Shown here: positions 27,161 to 35,135 of the stretch, in pieces
Layout: every line of letters starts with the position of its first letter
How positions within the stretch are numbered: position 1 is the stretch's first letter
DNA from: Mucilaginibacter myungsuensis
GTDB lineage: Bacteria; Bacteroidota; Bacteroidia; Sphingobacteriales; Sphingobacteriaceae
Reading direction: 5' to 3'
DNA length: 64,000 nt
Assembly (NCBI RefSeq): GCF_015222005.1
Contig: NZ_JADFFL010000011.1
Location: 104,819-168,818 of the forward strand
The notes under the pieces: model-generated
Database searches by the model: none
Told to the model about the DNA's origin: nothing
What the model saw: only the letters and a program-made list of their open reading frames with translations
Made by a program: the position numbers and the translations under genes

Positions 27161-27232
27161 GTGAATGAGTGAGTTTTGAATGAGTGGATGTTAAATTTAC
27201 TCATTCGCTCCATCACTCATTCACTCAATAAA
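27161..27232. repeat. Inverted TGAGTGAA-type repeats between fusA and rpsJ
   Basis: AGTGAATGAGTGA and GAATGAGTGG face ACTCATTCGC and TCACTCATTCACT, giving an imperfect stem-loop of about 70 nt. It is the same family as the spacer before fusA, including the TTTTGAATGAGTG phrase and the end phrase CACTCAATAAAA. Confidence 0.8.
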
Positions 27233-27287
27233 ATAAACCGACTCCCCTAATAAATAGCTCTTAGGGATGGTCATAAAAACAAATAAC

Positions 27288-27593
27288 ATGAGCCAAAGGA
27301 TCAGGATCAAATTGAAATCTTACGATTACAACTTGGTAGACAAATCTGCCGAGAAGATCGTAAAAACAGTAAAGCCAACAGGCGCTGTAGTTAGCGGACC
27401 ACTTCCGTTGCCAACCGAAAAGAAAATTTTCACTGTATTACGTTCTCCGCACGTAAACAAGAAAGCACGTGAGCAGTTCCAACTGTGCTCTTACAAGCGT
27501 TTATTAGACATCTACAGCTCTAACTCAAAAACTGTAGACGCGTTAATGAAGCTTGAATTGCCAAGCGGTGTTGAAGTTGAGATCAAAGTGTGA
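27288..27593 (+). CDS. rpsJ: 30S ribosomal protein S10
   Basis: S10 is a 30S head protein and, as NusE, a transcription antitermination partner. The 101-residue protein starts MSQRIRIKLKSYDYNLVDKS and has the conserved GPLPLPTEKKIFTVLRSPHVNKKAREQF (given here as GPLPLPTEKK and SPHVNKKAREQF). The ATG at 27288 matches the family start; an in-frame upstream start at 27267 would add seven residues. The gene is 137 bp after fusA. The S10 operon genes that usually follow (rplC and others) are absent, since the transcript ends at the next hairpin. Confidence 0.98.
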   Translation: MSQRIRIKLKSYDYNLVDKSAEKIVKTVKPTGAVVSGPLPLPTEKKIFTVLRSPHVNKKAREQFQLCSYKRLLDIYSSNSKTVDALMKLELPSGVEVEIKV

Positions 27594-27609
27594 TTGTACC
27601 GGAAGATCC

Positions 27610-27648
27610 GGAGTTTAGAATCAAGAACATAGAGTCAAGATTCAAGAC
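27610..27648 (+). repeat. Short-word TCAAGA-type repeat after rpsJ
   Basis: GGAGTTTAGAATCAAGAAC, ATAGAGTCAAGA and TTCAAGACAT repeat an (A)GA(A/G)TCAAGA word with variation. It is not coding. It belongs with the other short-word intergenic repeats of this window. Confidence 0.5.
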
Positions 27649-27654
27649 ATATTC

Positions 27655-27694
27655 AAAAGCCATTCTTGAGAAAGAGTGGCTTTTGTTGTTTTGA
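27655..27694 (+). terminator. Terminator of the str operon
   Basis: AAAAGCCA and TGGCTTTT are perfect 8-bp arms with the loop TTCTTGAGAAAGAG, followed by TTTTGTTGTTTT. A nearly identical copy follows the next gene at 28279. Confidence 0.82.
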
Positions 27695-27729
27695 GCTTAC
27701 ATCTTAAAAAGATGTGATATATTAGCTGC

Positions 27730-28251
27730 ATGAAATACCTTTACACTTTATCACTATCGCTGTTGCTTTTTGGTTTTATAACTTCGTGCAAAAAGTCCGC
27801 TGAAACAAATACCTATCAGTCTCTGCCCGATAGCGGCACATACACGGTAAAAAGCGGGACGATAACTTTAGGATCTCCATTTGCCGTAACATATACAGCT
27901 CCAGAAGATGTAATAACCGTAAATACGTCCTCCTACGGGCTAAGTATCATCGCCTACAGGGCGAAGTCGGTGGTACCGCGAACAAATATTTTACTTTCAA
28001 TCGTGCCTTTACCCGGTGATCAACGATCTGCCCAAGATATTCAGTTGTTTAGATTGGACTATTTTGAAACGATGAGCAAAGGATATTCAACCCATGGGCA
28101 GGAGCTTGAATTTAAAGGTACGGACTTTAATAATATCGAAACAGGAGTCTTGTTGACCGGGGATCTTACTGCTGCACTATATCAAACGCCCGGCACAGAT
28201 GAAAAAGTTGTAGTGACGGGTAGTATTGATCTGAAACTTAATAAAAAGTGA
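27730..28251 (+). CDS. Hypothetical lipoprotein
   Basis: I do not recognise the family. The 173-residue protein has a lipoprotein signal with the lipobox TSC (LFGFITSCKKS), then a Ser/Thr-rich beta-strand-dominated domain ending in a SIDLKLNKK strand. Such beta-rich lipoproteins in Bacteroidota are often surface-exposed. No charged SKDD-type export signal is obvious after the Cys (KKSAETN). It lies between two near-identical terminators, so it may be a single-gene transcript. Confidence 0.7.
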   Translation: MKYLYTLSLSLLLFGFITSCKKSAETNTYQSLPDSGTYTVKSGTITLGSPFAVTYTAPEDVITVNTSSYGLSIIAYRAKSVVPRTNILLSIVPLPGDQRSAQDIQLFRLDYFETMSKGYSTHGQELEFKGTDFNNIETGVLLTGDLTAALYQTPGTDEKVVVTGSIDLKLNKK

Positions 28252-28278
28252 TCTTGGTAAATTGATAGGTTAATATTC

Positions 28279-28314
28279 AAAAGCCATTCTTGTGAAAGAG
28301 TGGCTTTTGTTGTT
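28279..28314 (+). terminator. Terminator nearly identical to the one after rpsJ
   Basis: AAAAGCCA and TGGCTTTT arms with the loop TTCTTGTGAAAGAG and a following TTGTTGTTTA. About 40 bp match the hairpin at 27655-27694 with few differences, indicating a duplication. Confidence 0.8.
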
Positions 28315-28342
28315 TAGTTTTGAATTGAAACGATCAAACACG

Positions 28343-28549
28343 ATGAAATACATTATCCACCCAACACCCGCCGAAGAAGAACGCCTGATCGCCTTTTTAG
28401 AAGCAGAAGATATCATTTATTACACCGAAGACCTGCCTGACTTTATGCTGCACGAAAAAAAAGACCAGGATGAGTTAAAAGCAAAAAACAACTCCACCTT
28501 AAGCGACCTAAGGAAACGACTGGAAGAAGGTGACGACGATGGAGAATAG
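28343..28549 (+). CDS. Small acidic hypothetical protein
   Basis: This 68-residue protein is highly acidic and charged with predicted helices (PAEEERLIAFLEAEDIIYY and LSDLRKRLEEGDDDGE). It looks like small antitoxin-like or coil proteins of Bacteroidota, but no partner toxin gene follows, so I assign no function. The ATG at 28343 is preferred; an extension to 28292 would run through the preceding terminator. Confidence 0.6.
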   Translation: MKYIIHPTPAEEERLIAFLEAEDIIYYTEDLPDFMLHEKKDQDELKAKNNSTLSDLRKRLEEGDDDGE

Positions 28550-28568
28550 TTGTAACTGCTACAAAATA

Positions 28569-28600
28569 AAAAGGTGCTTCCATCACTGAAAGCACCTTTC
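28569..28600. terminator. Bidirectional terminator between the small gene and the SusD gene
   Basis: AAGGTGCTT and AAGCACCTT form a hairpin with a 9-nt loop. It has A runs before it and TTTTTAT after it, suiting both the plus-strand small gene and the minus-strand SusD gene. Confidence 0.75.
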
Positions 28601-28620
28601 TCGTTTTTATTAAAATAGCC

Positions 28621-30246
28621 CTACAACGGGTTCTGTCTCAACTTAGGGTTAAGGTCGCGTTGTACCTGTGGTATAGGGTACAAGGCTTTGTTGGCGCTTG
28701 TTGGGTTATGATCCCACCAACTGCCTGTGGTGAACCTGCCAAAACGGATAAGATCGTCGCGACGGAAGCCTTCAAAGATGAACTCGCGGCCACGCTCAGC
28801 TAACAATTCCGTCAGCGTCAAGGTAGCTGTAGTATACGGGACAAAGTTTGCTGCGGTAAATGCCCGGCGTTTGCAATCATTGATAAGTTGAACGGCCTCG
28901 GCGTTGGCGTTACCACCATTTTGGCGCATAATAGCTTCAGCTTTGGCAAAGTATATCCAGGTAAGGCGATAGATGTTCCAGTCGGTGTTGTTATAATTCG
29001 GGTCGGCTGGGATGCCCGGCCCGGCCAACTGATTGCCCAGTTTGTACTTGTTGAACCGTACGCCGCTGTTCTCTTCACCTTCGCTCATGTTAGATGTAGT
29101 GCCCCCGGTGCTGTTACGGCGGATATTGTCTACAAATACCAATGGTTTGTCACGGTATTCTTCTGTCGCCAATACCGGCTGGGTAGGATCTACAAATCTG
29201 AATTGCGGGCCGATCAGCAACCAGGTAGAGCGGCGCAGGTCGTTACTATCGTAAGTGTCATATACACCCGGTATCACTACGATGCCGTCGTTACCGTTAC
29301 GGCCACCGCCGTAGATCTCGCGCTGATTAAAATGATAGAATTCGCCCGTCCACGATGGCTCAAAACCGGCTGTAGAAAAATCATAAGCGATCGAAAATAT
29401 CACCTCTTTAGATAACTGATTGGTCGGCTTAAATTGGTCGGTAATATTGGGGTCTAAACTCATTGCACCGTTCTGACCGCCACCTATATTGTTGATCAGG
29501 TCTGTAGCCGCCTTTTCGCATTCTGCCCATTTAGCTGTGCCTGTCCATACTTCGGCATTCAAATAAAGCTCCACCAACATCGCGTAAGCACTTGCTTGCG
29601 ACATGCGTCCCAGTTGATCCATAGACAGTTTTGGCACCAGATCTATATTTTCTTTGATCTCTTTTTCAACAAATGCAAACACCTCTGCACGCGGCACAGT
29701 TTCGGGTTGCAGCGGAACGCCGACCTGGGTCACTACCGGTACGTTACCAAAAAGGTCCAATAGTTTTAAATAGTGGAAAGCCCTCAGGATCTTTAGCTCG
29801 GCTATGTAAGCGTCTTTCTCTGCTTGGGTGATACCCATTTGAGCAATGTCACGTTTGCCAATGTTCTCTATCGGGTCGTTGCAATAACCAATACCGGTAT
29901 AGATGAGTTTCCAGGCTTGGTTAAAGCCAGGTTCGTCAACGGTCCAGGTATGGTAATGCAGGCGTTTCCATTTACCGCCGTCCTCGCCATGGCGGCCTTT
30001 GGTAGGCCATGCCAGTTGGTCGCCGGAAAGTTCGGCCTGCCGCCACCATCCATCTTGCCCGGACGGTGTTGCCCAAGCATTAGCGTGCGTGTATGGCCTT
30101 AATAAGGCCGATATAACTTCTGTTTTACTGTTATAAAAATTATCTGTGAGCAATACGCTGTAAGCTTTTTCTTCCAATTGTTTTTTGCAGGCCGTGGTGC
30201 TTAACACACCTGTTAAGGCTGCAAGTATGATGTATTTATTCTTCAT
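28621..30246 (-). CDS. SusD/RagB family nutrient-binding lipoprotein
   Basis: SusD-like proteins sit on the cell surface as a lid over a SusC channel and capture oligosaccharides or other nutrients. The 541-residue protein has a lipoprotein signal (lipobox TTAC at Cys20), TPR-like helices in the N-terminal half (YIAELKILRAFHYLKLLDLFG cut to AFHYLKLLDLFGNVPVV) and the C-terminal LLAERGREFIFEGFRRDDLIR signature of RagB/SusD. It follows the SusC gene by 12 bp and is co-transcribed. No glycan enzyme is attached, so the substrate is unknown. Confidence 0.95.
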   Translation of the reverse strand: MKNKYIILAALTGVLSTTACKKQLEEKAYSVLLTDNFYNSKTEVISALLRPYTHANAWATPSGQDGWWRQAELSGDQLAWPTKGRHGEDGGKWKRLHYHTWTVDEPGFNQAWKLIYTGIGYCNDPIENIGKRDIAQMGITQAEKDAYIAELKILRAFHYLKLLDLFGNVPVVTQVGVPLQPETVPRAEVFAFVEKEIKENIDLVPKLSMDQLGRMSQASAYAMLVELYLNAEVWTGTAKWAECEKAATDLINNIGGGQNGAMSLDPNITDQFKPTNQLSKEVIFSIAYDFSTAGFEPSWTGEFYHFNQREIYGGGRNGNDGIVVIPGVYDTYDSNDLRRSTWLLIGPQFRFVDPTQPVLATEEYRDKPLVFVDNIRRNSTGGTTSNMSEGEENSGVRFNKYKLGNQLAGPGIPADPNYNNTDWNIYRLTWIYFAKAEAIMRQNGGNANAEAVQLINDCKRRAFTAANFVPYTTATLTLTELLAERGREFIFEGFRRDDLIRFGRFTTGSWWDHNPTSANKALYPIPQVQRDLNPKLRQNPL

Positions 30247-30258
30247 TACTGTTTTTTG

Positions 30259-33200
30259 TTAAAATCCTACGTTCACACCAAAAATGAATGATCGGGTACT
30301 GGGGTAAGCGCTTCGGCCATCAACACCAGCATTCATACCTGTATCCTGAACAAAATCTGGGTCGGTACCGCTATAACCTGTGATGGTGGCCAGGTTCTGT
30401 CCGGTAAGGTATAAACGCAGGTTACGTATAGCTTTCACCTTTGGTTTAAAATTGTAGGCAATGGTCAACTCGTCCAGTTTTACAAAACTGCCACTCTCCA
30501 GGTAGTAGTCAGAGTACATGTAGGTATCTTTTATCTGCGCATCCTTGTCAAAGGCCCGTTGCAGTAAGTTACCTGTCCAAGTGTAAGCATTGCCGTAGGA
30601 CAGCGCGTTGGTATTCAGTATGCTATAATCAAATTTACCGCGCAAGAATGTCCTTAAGCTCCATTGTTTATAGTTGAACGTGTTGGTCCAAGATGCATAG
30701 TACCTCGGAATAGCGTTACCAAGTTTTACAATATCTTTAGTTGCACTATTTGGGTTCACGTCTATTTCTGCGTTAGAAACTTTCTCTCCTCTATGGTTAT
30801 AGAACAACCATTTGCCATCAGGTGTGAAACCGGCAAAGCGTTTACCCCAAAATTCGCCTATCTCTCGTCCCTCGTATGTTACAACTGCATCTCTAAGATC
30901 TCCCGCCCCGCCAATAGGGGCGAAGGTTTTGTAAGTGACCTTGTAAAAATCGTTCGAGTAAGAGTCGAGCGTGTTTTTAAGCGTACTGAACGTTGCATCC
31001 ATGTCCCAAGAGAAATCAGCACGTTTCATAGCCTGGAAACCAAGCCCCAATTCGATACCTTTTGATGACATTTGCCCGACGTTGGTATAGATACGATCCT
31101 GAATGAAAGGTGGCTGCGGTGAAGTGTAAGTATCTAACAGATCCTTTGTAGTACGGTCAAAAACGTCCAGCGTACCTCTTAGCCTATTGTTCCATAAGCT
31201 AAAGTCCACACCAAAGTTCAGCTCGTGTTTAACTTCCCATTTCAAATTAGGATTTGGGTTTCGGTCCGGCCCGTAAGTTTGGCGATATTCATTATCCGGG
31301 AACAAATAGATACCCCCCGTATTCATCGTCACTTTAGAGGCATAGTTCTCAAAACCACTGTTACCAGTAATACCGTAACCAGCTCTCAATTTTAAATTAT
31401 TTACAAAGGTCCATTTCTTGGCAAAGTCCTCGTCTGATATGATCCAACCGGCCGATACCGATGGGAAATAACCGAACTTGTTGTTATCACCAAACCTTGA
31501 TGAACCCTCGCGACGGATAATGAACTGAGCCAGATACTTGCCATTGTAAGCATAGTTTACCCTGGTAAGTAAAGCGATGAGGGTGTTATCGGTTTTATTA
31601 GAGCTTATGCTGGTTGTTTTGATGTTAACAGGGACTGCTCCCAGATTGTTCTCCTCGAATGAATCGTTTATAAAACCGGCGTTGGCCAGGCTGGCGCTTT
31701 CGGCTACTTGATAACGATAACTGTAGGCTGCTAAGGCCGTGATACTATGTTTTTCGGCAATGGTGGTTTTGTATTGCAATTGAGGTTCGAATGCAAAGTC
31801 CTGCTGCAAAAAGTCGCTTTTAAAACCATAGCCGCCGCCTACAGAAGAAGAATTCTCCGTAGAGAATTCGCTGGCTTTTTTTCGGTAGCCACCGTCAACC
31901 CGGCTATCACGCACCACCGAACCAAATACGGTACCTGTTAAGCCTTTCACGATATCGATATCGACCTTTCCGTTAGCCGAAGTGGTTTGTTGCCTGCGGC
32001 GATTGGTCTCTTGAAACAAACGCGCATATTCGTTAGTGCTGGTCGGATAAAAACGATAGCTGCCATCGGCATTAAAATTAGATAGAGTAGGATCCCGAGT
32101 CTGCTCATTCTCCCAGCCGCCGCCGCCTAATAAATTGGCATTGTTAAAGTTGGTAGCAAGATCCACCTGTGCCCTAACGCGGCCTTCCAGTGCACTTTGG
32201 TTCATGGATAACCGTAAGGCGTACTCCTTACGGCCGTTCTCTTTGGCTATACCCTCAAAGTTGTTATAGTTCAAACTGGCGCGATAGCTGCTGTTCTCGC
32301 CGCCGCCCGAAAAGGCCAGGTTATGGTTTTGCGAGAAATTGCCGTGGTTGATCAGCATGTCCACAAAATCTGTTGCGCCACCGGCATCTGGTCGGTTAAG
32401 TTGGCCCGAAGCGATCTTGGCTTTGTATTCGGCTGGGGTAAGGAAATCCAGTCTGCGCTGAAGATATTCTTTACGATAATAAGCCGAATAGTCTACCTGG
32501 GTAACACCTTTCTTGCCGCGTTTTGTGGTAATGATTATTACGCCGGCGTTGGCCGTGGTACCGTAAATGGCAGCACCCGAGCCGTCCTTCAAAATGTCGA
32601 TAGATTCGATATCATCTTGTTTCAGAAGGTCAGGATTACCGCCCGGGATACCGTCGATAACGAATAACGGGCTGGCACTGCCTGTAACGGTGACCGCGCC
32701 ACGCAGCTGTACCGAGATACCGCTGTTAGGGTTAGATCCGCCCGTGCGGGTTAGGTTAAGGCCGGCCACTTTACCCTGGATAAGATCTAACGGGGTACGG
32801 GCGCCGCTTTGCCTGAAATCTTCAGGTCCAACGTGGGCCACGGCGGATGTTACCTCGCGCACGGCCTGTGTACCGTAACCTACGCCAACCACCTTCACTT
32901 CTTTAAGTTCGGTTTGAGCAGGCACTAATTTAAAATTCAAAGCAGTTTGTGTACCTACTTTTTGAGTGGCCGTCTGATAACCCAAAAACGAAATGCTGAT
33001 GGAGTCTTCTGGACCGGCTTCGAGGGTGAACTTACCGTTCACATCTGTTTGTACCGCCTTTCCGGTGGTCACATTTTTAACGGTTACGCCCGGCATAGGC
33101 AGGTTCTTCTCATCGAGTACCGTACCTGTAATGGGGGCTACTTCTTTTTGCTTGGTCTCCGTCAGCACAAAATGCCTGGCAGCGTTACGCGCGGCAAAGC

Positions 33201-33279
33201 CTGCTGCATTGGCAGCATCGGGGTGGTTAAACAAAAAGAGCAACGAAAGTGCCGAGATCTTGGAAAAATTGATCTTCAT
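30259..33279 (-). CDS. SusC/RagA family TonB-dependent outer-membrane receptor
   Basis: This 1006-residue protein has a signal peptide, a CarboxypepD_reg-like domain (about 52-125, ITGTVLDEKNLPMPGVTVKN), the Plug domain (about 140-245, ending AAIYGTTANAGVIIITTKRG in the SusC motif) and a 22-strand beta barrel ending in FIFGVNVGF with a C-terminal Phe. SusC channels import SusD-captured nutrients using TonB energy. A single SusC/SusD pair without a regulator or hydrolase is seen here, a 'solo' locus. Its long upstream region is described separately. Confidence 0.97.
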   Translation of the reverse strand: MKINFSKISALSLLFLFNHPDAANAAGFAARNAARHFVLTETKQKEVAPITGTVLDEKNLPMPGVTVKNVTTGKAVQTDVNGKFTLEAGPEDSISISFLGYQTATQKVGTQTALNFKLVPAQTELKEVKVVGVGYGTQAVREVTSAVAHVGPEDFRQSGARTPLDLIQGKVAGLNLTRTGGSNPNSGISVQLRGAVTVTGSASPLFVIDGIPGGNPDLLKQDDIESIDILKDGSGAAIYGTTANAGVIIITTKRGKKGVTQVDYSAYYRKEYLQRRLDFLTPAEYKAKIASGQLNRPDAGGATDFVDMLINHGNFSQNHNLAFSGGGENSSYRASLNYNNFEGIAKENGRKEYALRLSMNQSALEGRVRAQVDLATNFNNANLLGGGGWENEQTRDPTLSNFNADGSYRFYPTSTNEYARLFQETNRRRQQTTSANGKVDIDIVKGLTGTVFGSVVRDSRVDGGYRKKASEFSTENSSSVGGGYGFKSDFLQQDFAFEPQLQYKTTIAEKHSITALAAYSYRYQVAESASLANAGFINDSFEENNLGAVPVNIKTTSISSNKTDNTLIALLTRVNYAYNGKYLAQFIIRREGSSRFGDNNKFGYFPSVSAGWIISDEDFAKKWTFVNNLKLRAGYGITGNSGFENYASKVTMNTGGIYLFPDNEYRQTYGPDRNPNPNLKWEVKHELNFGVDFSLWNNRLRGTLDVFDRTTKDLLDTYTSPQPPFIQDRIYTNVGQMSSKGIELGLGFQAMKRADFSWDMDATFSTLKNTLDSYSNDFYKVTYKTFAPIGGAGDLRDAVVTYEGREIGEFWGKRFAGFTPDGKWLFYNHRGEKVSNAEIDVNPNSATKDIVKLGNAIPRYYASWTNTFNYKQWSLRTFLRGKFDYSILNTNALSYGNAYTWTGNLLQRAFDKDAQIKDTYMYSDYYLESGSFVKLDELTIAYNFKPKVKAIRNLRLYLTGQNLATITGYSGTDPDFVQDTGMNAGVDGRSAYPSTRSFIFGVNVGF

Positions 33280-33844
33280 TGATTTTTTGATTTGTTAGAA
33301 CATAGGTTTTGTAAAAGGACATGCTTGCCGGGTAGGTAGATGCACAAAACATCCCCGAGCCTTAAAAAAGGTTACCGCTTAGGCAAGCGTTCGGCACAAT
33401 AGCTGCTACAGCGCCGCTGAAATGATCATAAATGGTAGTAGACTTTCTTATAACATAATTGATGAAGTAGATCAATTAGGGTTTGATGCCAAAACGATAA
33501 TTAATAGTTAATGTTTTTGGCATAAAGTCGCCAGTTGTCTGAATTGTGGAATTTTATGTAACTTTTGGTTAATAATGTGGGTTGCGAAATTTCCGTAGCG
33601 ATGCCTTTAACTGTCTAAGGGTTCGGCGTTTAAACTTTAGCTTGGTGTACCGAGGTGACCGAAATCGTAGTTGTTGAAATTTTTTTGAAAAAAAAATTAA
33701 AAAAGTGTCGTTTTGATGGCGTGGAGCTGGTTTTAAGAGGTCAGGATATAAAGCCTATCGGCTTGGTGGGATACTTAAATCGGGCTAAAAACGCTCCCCG
33801 GCATAATATAATTGTTAATTTAGCCATCCGATACCCGCTAAATT
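33280..33844. other. 565-bp divergent intergenic region between SusC and TauE genes
   Basis: No gene is credible here. Reading toward SusC (minus strand), the last 150 nt before its start can fold: CGCTT-GCCT-AAGCG (near 33387), CCTTTTTTAAGG (near 33367), and CGGGGATG-N7-CATC...CCCG (33325-33357). This suggests a structured 5' leader. An imperfect dyad TGCCAAAA-N20-TTTTGGCA lies at 33487-33522 and is a possible operator. No confident -33/-7 promoter pair was found for either gene. On the TauE side AAGCC-TATC-GGCTT (33750) is a short hairpin. Confidence 0.45.
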
Positions 33845-34681
33845 ATGTCTGTAATTGTACTCACGCTCATCATCCTTGTTGGATCCTATTTTGCCGGATT
33901 GCTTGGGTCGCTGACGGGTTTAGGCGGCGGGTTCATCATTATCCCATTGCTCACTTTGGGCCTTAATGTAGATATTCATTACGCGATCGGTGCCTCACTT
34001 ATTTCGGTTATTGCTACATCATCAGGTGCGGCTGCCGCCTATGTTAAAGAGGGCATCACTAATATCCGCATCGGCATGTTCCTGGAGATAGCCACTACCA
34101 TTGGCGCGTTTATGGGGGCTACCATTGCCCTGCATATCCAAACACACTATATCGCTATACTTTTTGGTATGATACTGGCTTTTTCGGCCGTCATGTCATT
34201 CGTGAAAAAGAAGCAGGAGATATTACCGGAGGGTAGCCCTATGGCCGACAAATTTAAACTGAACGGCAGCTACCCAACACCCGATGGTGTAGTGAAATAT
34301 GGCGTACGTAACGTAGGCGGTGGTTTTTTTATGATGGTTTTCGCCGGGACGATATCCGGATTGTTGGGCATTGGTTCAGGCGCCCTGAAAGTTGTGGCCA
34401 TGGATTCGATCATGCGCATCCCGTTCAAAGTATCGACAACCACCAGTAACTTTATGATAGGGGTTACGGCTGCTGCCAGTGCGGTGGTTTATTTGCAACG
34501 GGGTTACATTGATCCGGCTATTTCTATGCCCGTTGTTGTGGGGGTATTGTTGGGTGCGTTGAGTGGTTCTAAAATATTGATCAACGCCAGGTCGGCCGGG
34601 TGGTTACGCTGGCTGTTCACCATCATCGTAAGCATATTGGCAATCCAGATGATCTATAACGGTTTAACGGGGAGGTTGTAA
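33845..34681 (+). CDS. TauE/SafE family sulfite/sulfonate exporter-like permease
   Basis: This 278-residue protein has about eight transmembrane helices in two TauE halves, with the repeated family phrases GSLTGLGGGFIIIPLL and ISGLLGIGSGALKVVAMD. The family moves sulfite, sulfoacetate or other organosulfur anions, though members' substrates vary. It is followed after 1 bp by a DUF1634 membrane protein, the usual TauE neighbour, which indicates a two-component transporter. Confidence 0.9.
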   Translation: MSVIVLTLIILVGSYFAGLLGSLTGLGGGFIIIPLLTLGLNVDIHYAIGASLISVIATSSGAAAAYVKEGITNIRIGMFLEIATTIGAFMGATIALHIQTHYIAILFGMILAFSAVMSFVKKKQEILPEGSPMADKFKLNGSYPTPDGVVKYGVRNVGGGFFMMVFAGTISGLLGIGSGALKVVAMDSIMRIPFKVSTTTSNFMIGVTAAASAVVYLQRGYIDPAISMPVVVGVLLGALSGSKILINARSAGWLRWLFTIIVSILAIQMIYNGLTGRL

Positions 34682-34682
34682 C

Positions 34683-35066
34683 ATGGCGGCAGGCAACTTT
34701 AAAGATAAAGACATGCAAAGCATCATTGGTTGGATCCTGCGCGTTGGCGTGATCGTATCCATGACCGTGGTTGTTTTCGGCGGGGCTGTCTACCTGTATC
34801 GCCACGGCCATAGCATCCCCGATTATAGCGCTTTTAATGGCGTTCCGCAATTTGTATATCCATCAAATATCATTAGCGGGATACTGGCTTTTCGGGGGCG
34901 CGCTATCATCCAAGCTGGGATCATCTTGCTAATATCAACACCGGTGTTGCGGATCATTTTCTCATTCATCGGTTTTATTATTGAGAAAGACCGCTTATAC
35001 ACATTCATTTCGTTATTGGTATTGCTTATCATCGTGGCCAGTATGCTGAGCGGACATGCCGGTTGA
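34683..35066 (+). CDS. DUF1634 membrane protein
   Basis: This 127-residue protein has three transmembrane helices (about 15-35, 75-95 and 103-122) with the conserved phrases ILRVGVIVSMTVVVFGG and RAIIQAGIILLISTPVLRI. DUF1634 genes recur next to TauE/SafE genes, as here with a 1-bp gap, so it is probably an accessory subunit. Its biochemical role is not known. Confidence 0.88.
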   Translation: MAAGNFKDKDMQSIIGWILRVGVIVSMTVVVFGGAVYLYRHGHSIPDYSAFNGVPQFVYPSNIISGILAFRGRAIIQAGIILLISTPVLRIIFSFIGFIIEKDRLYTFISLLVLLIIVASMLSGHAG

Positions 35067-35135
35067 TCTTTAATAGTATGCAATTTAAACCTTCGGTTCA
35101 CAACCAAGTCCTTTAATTTCGTTATTTTGTGCTTG

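Noticed and set aside
33740..33844. A riboswitch before the TauE gene
   Set aside because: The short hairpins do not fit any SAM, TPP, FMN or cobalamin consensus I could recognise.
33655..33966. A 103-codon open frame overlapping the TauE start
   Set aside because: It overlaps the real gene out of frame, has no signal or domain, and begins in AT-rich leader sequence.
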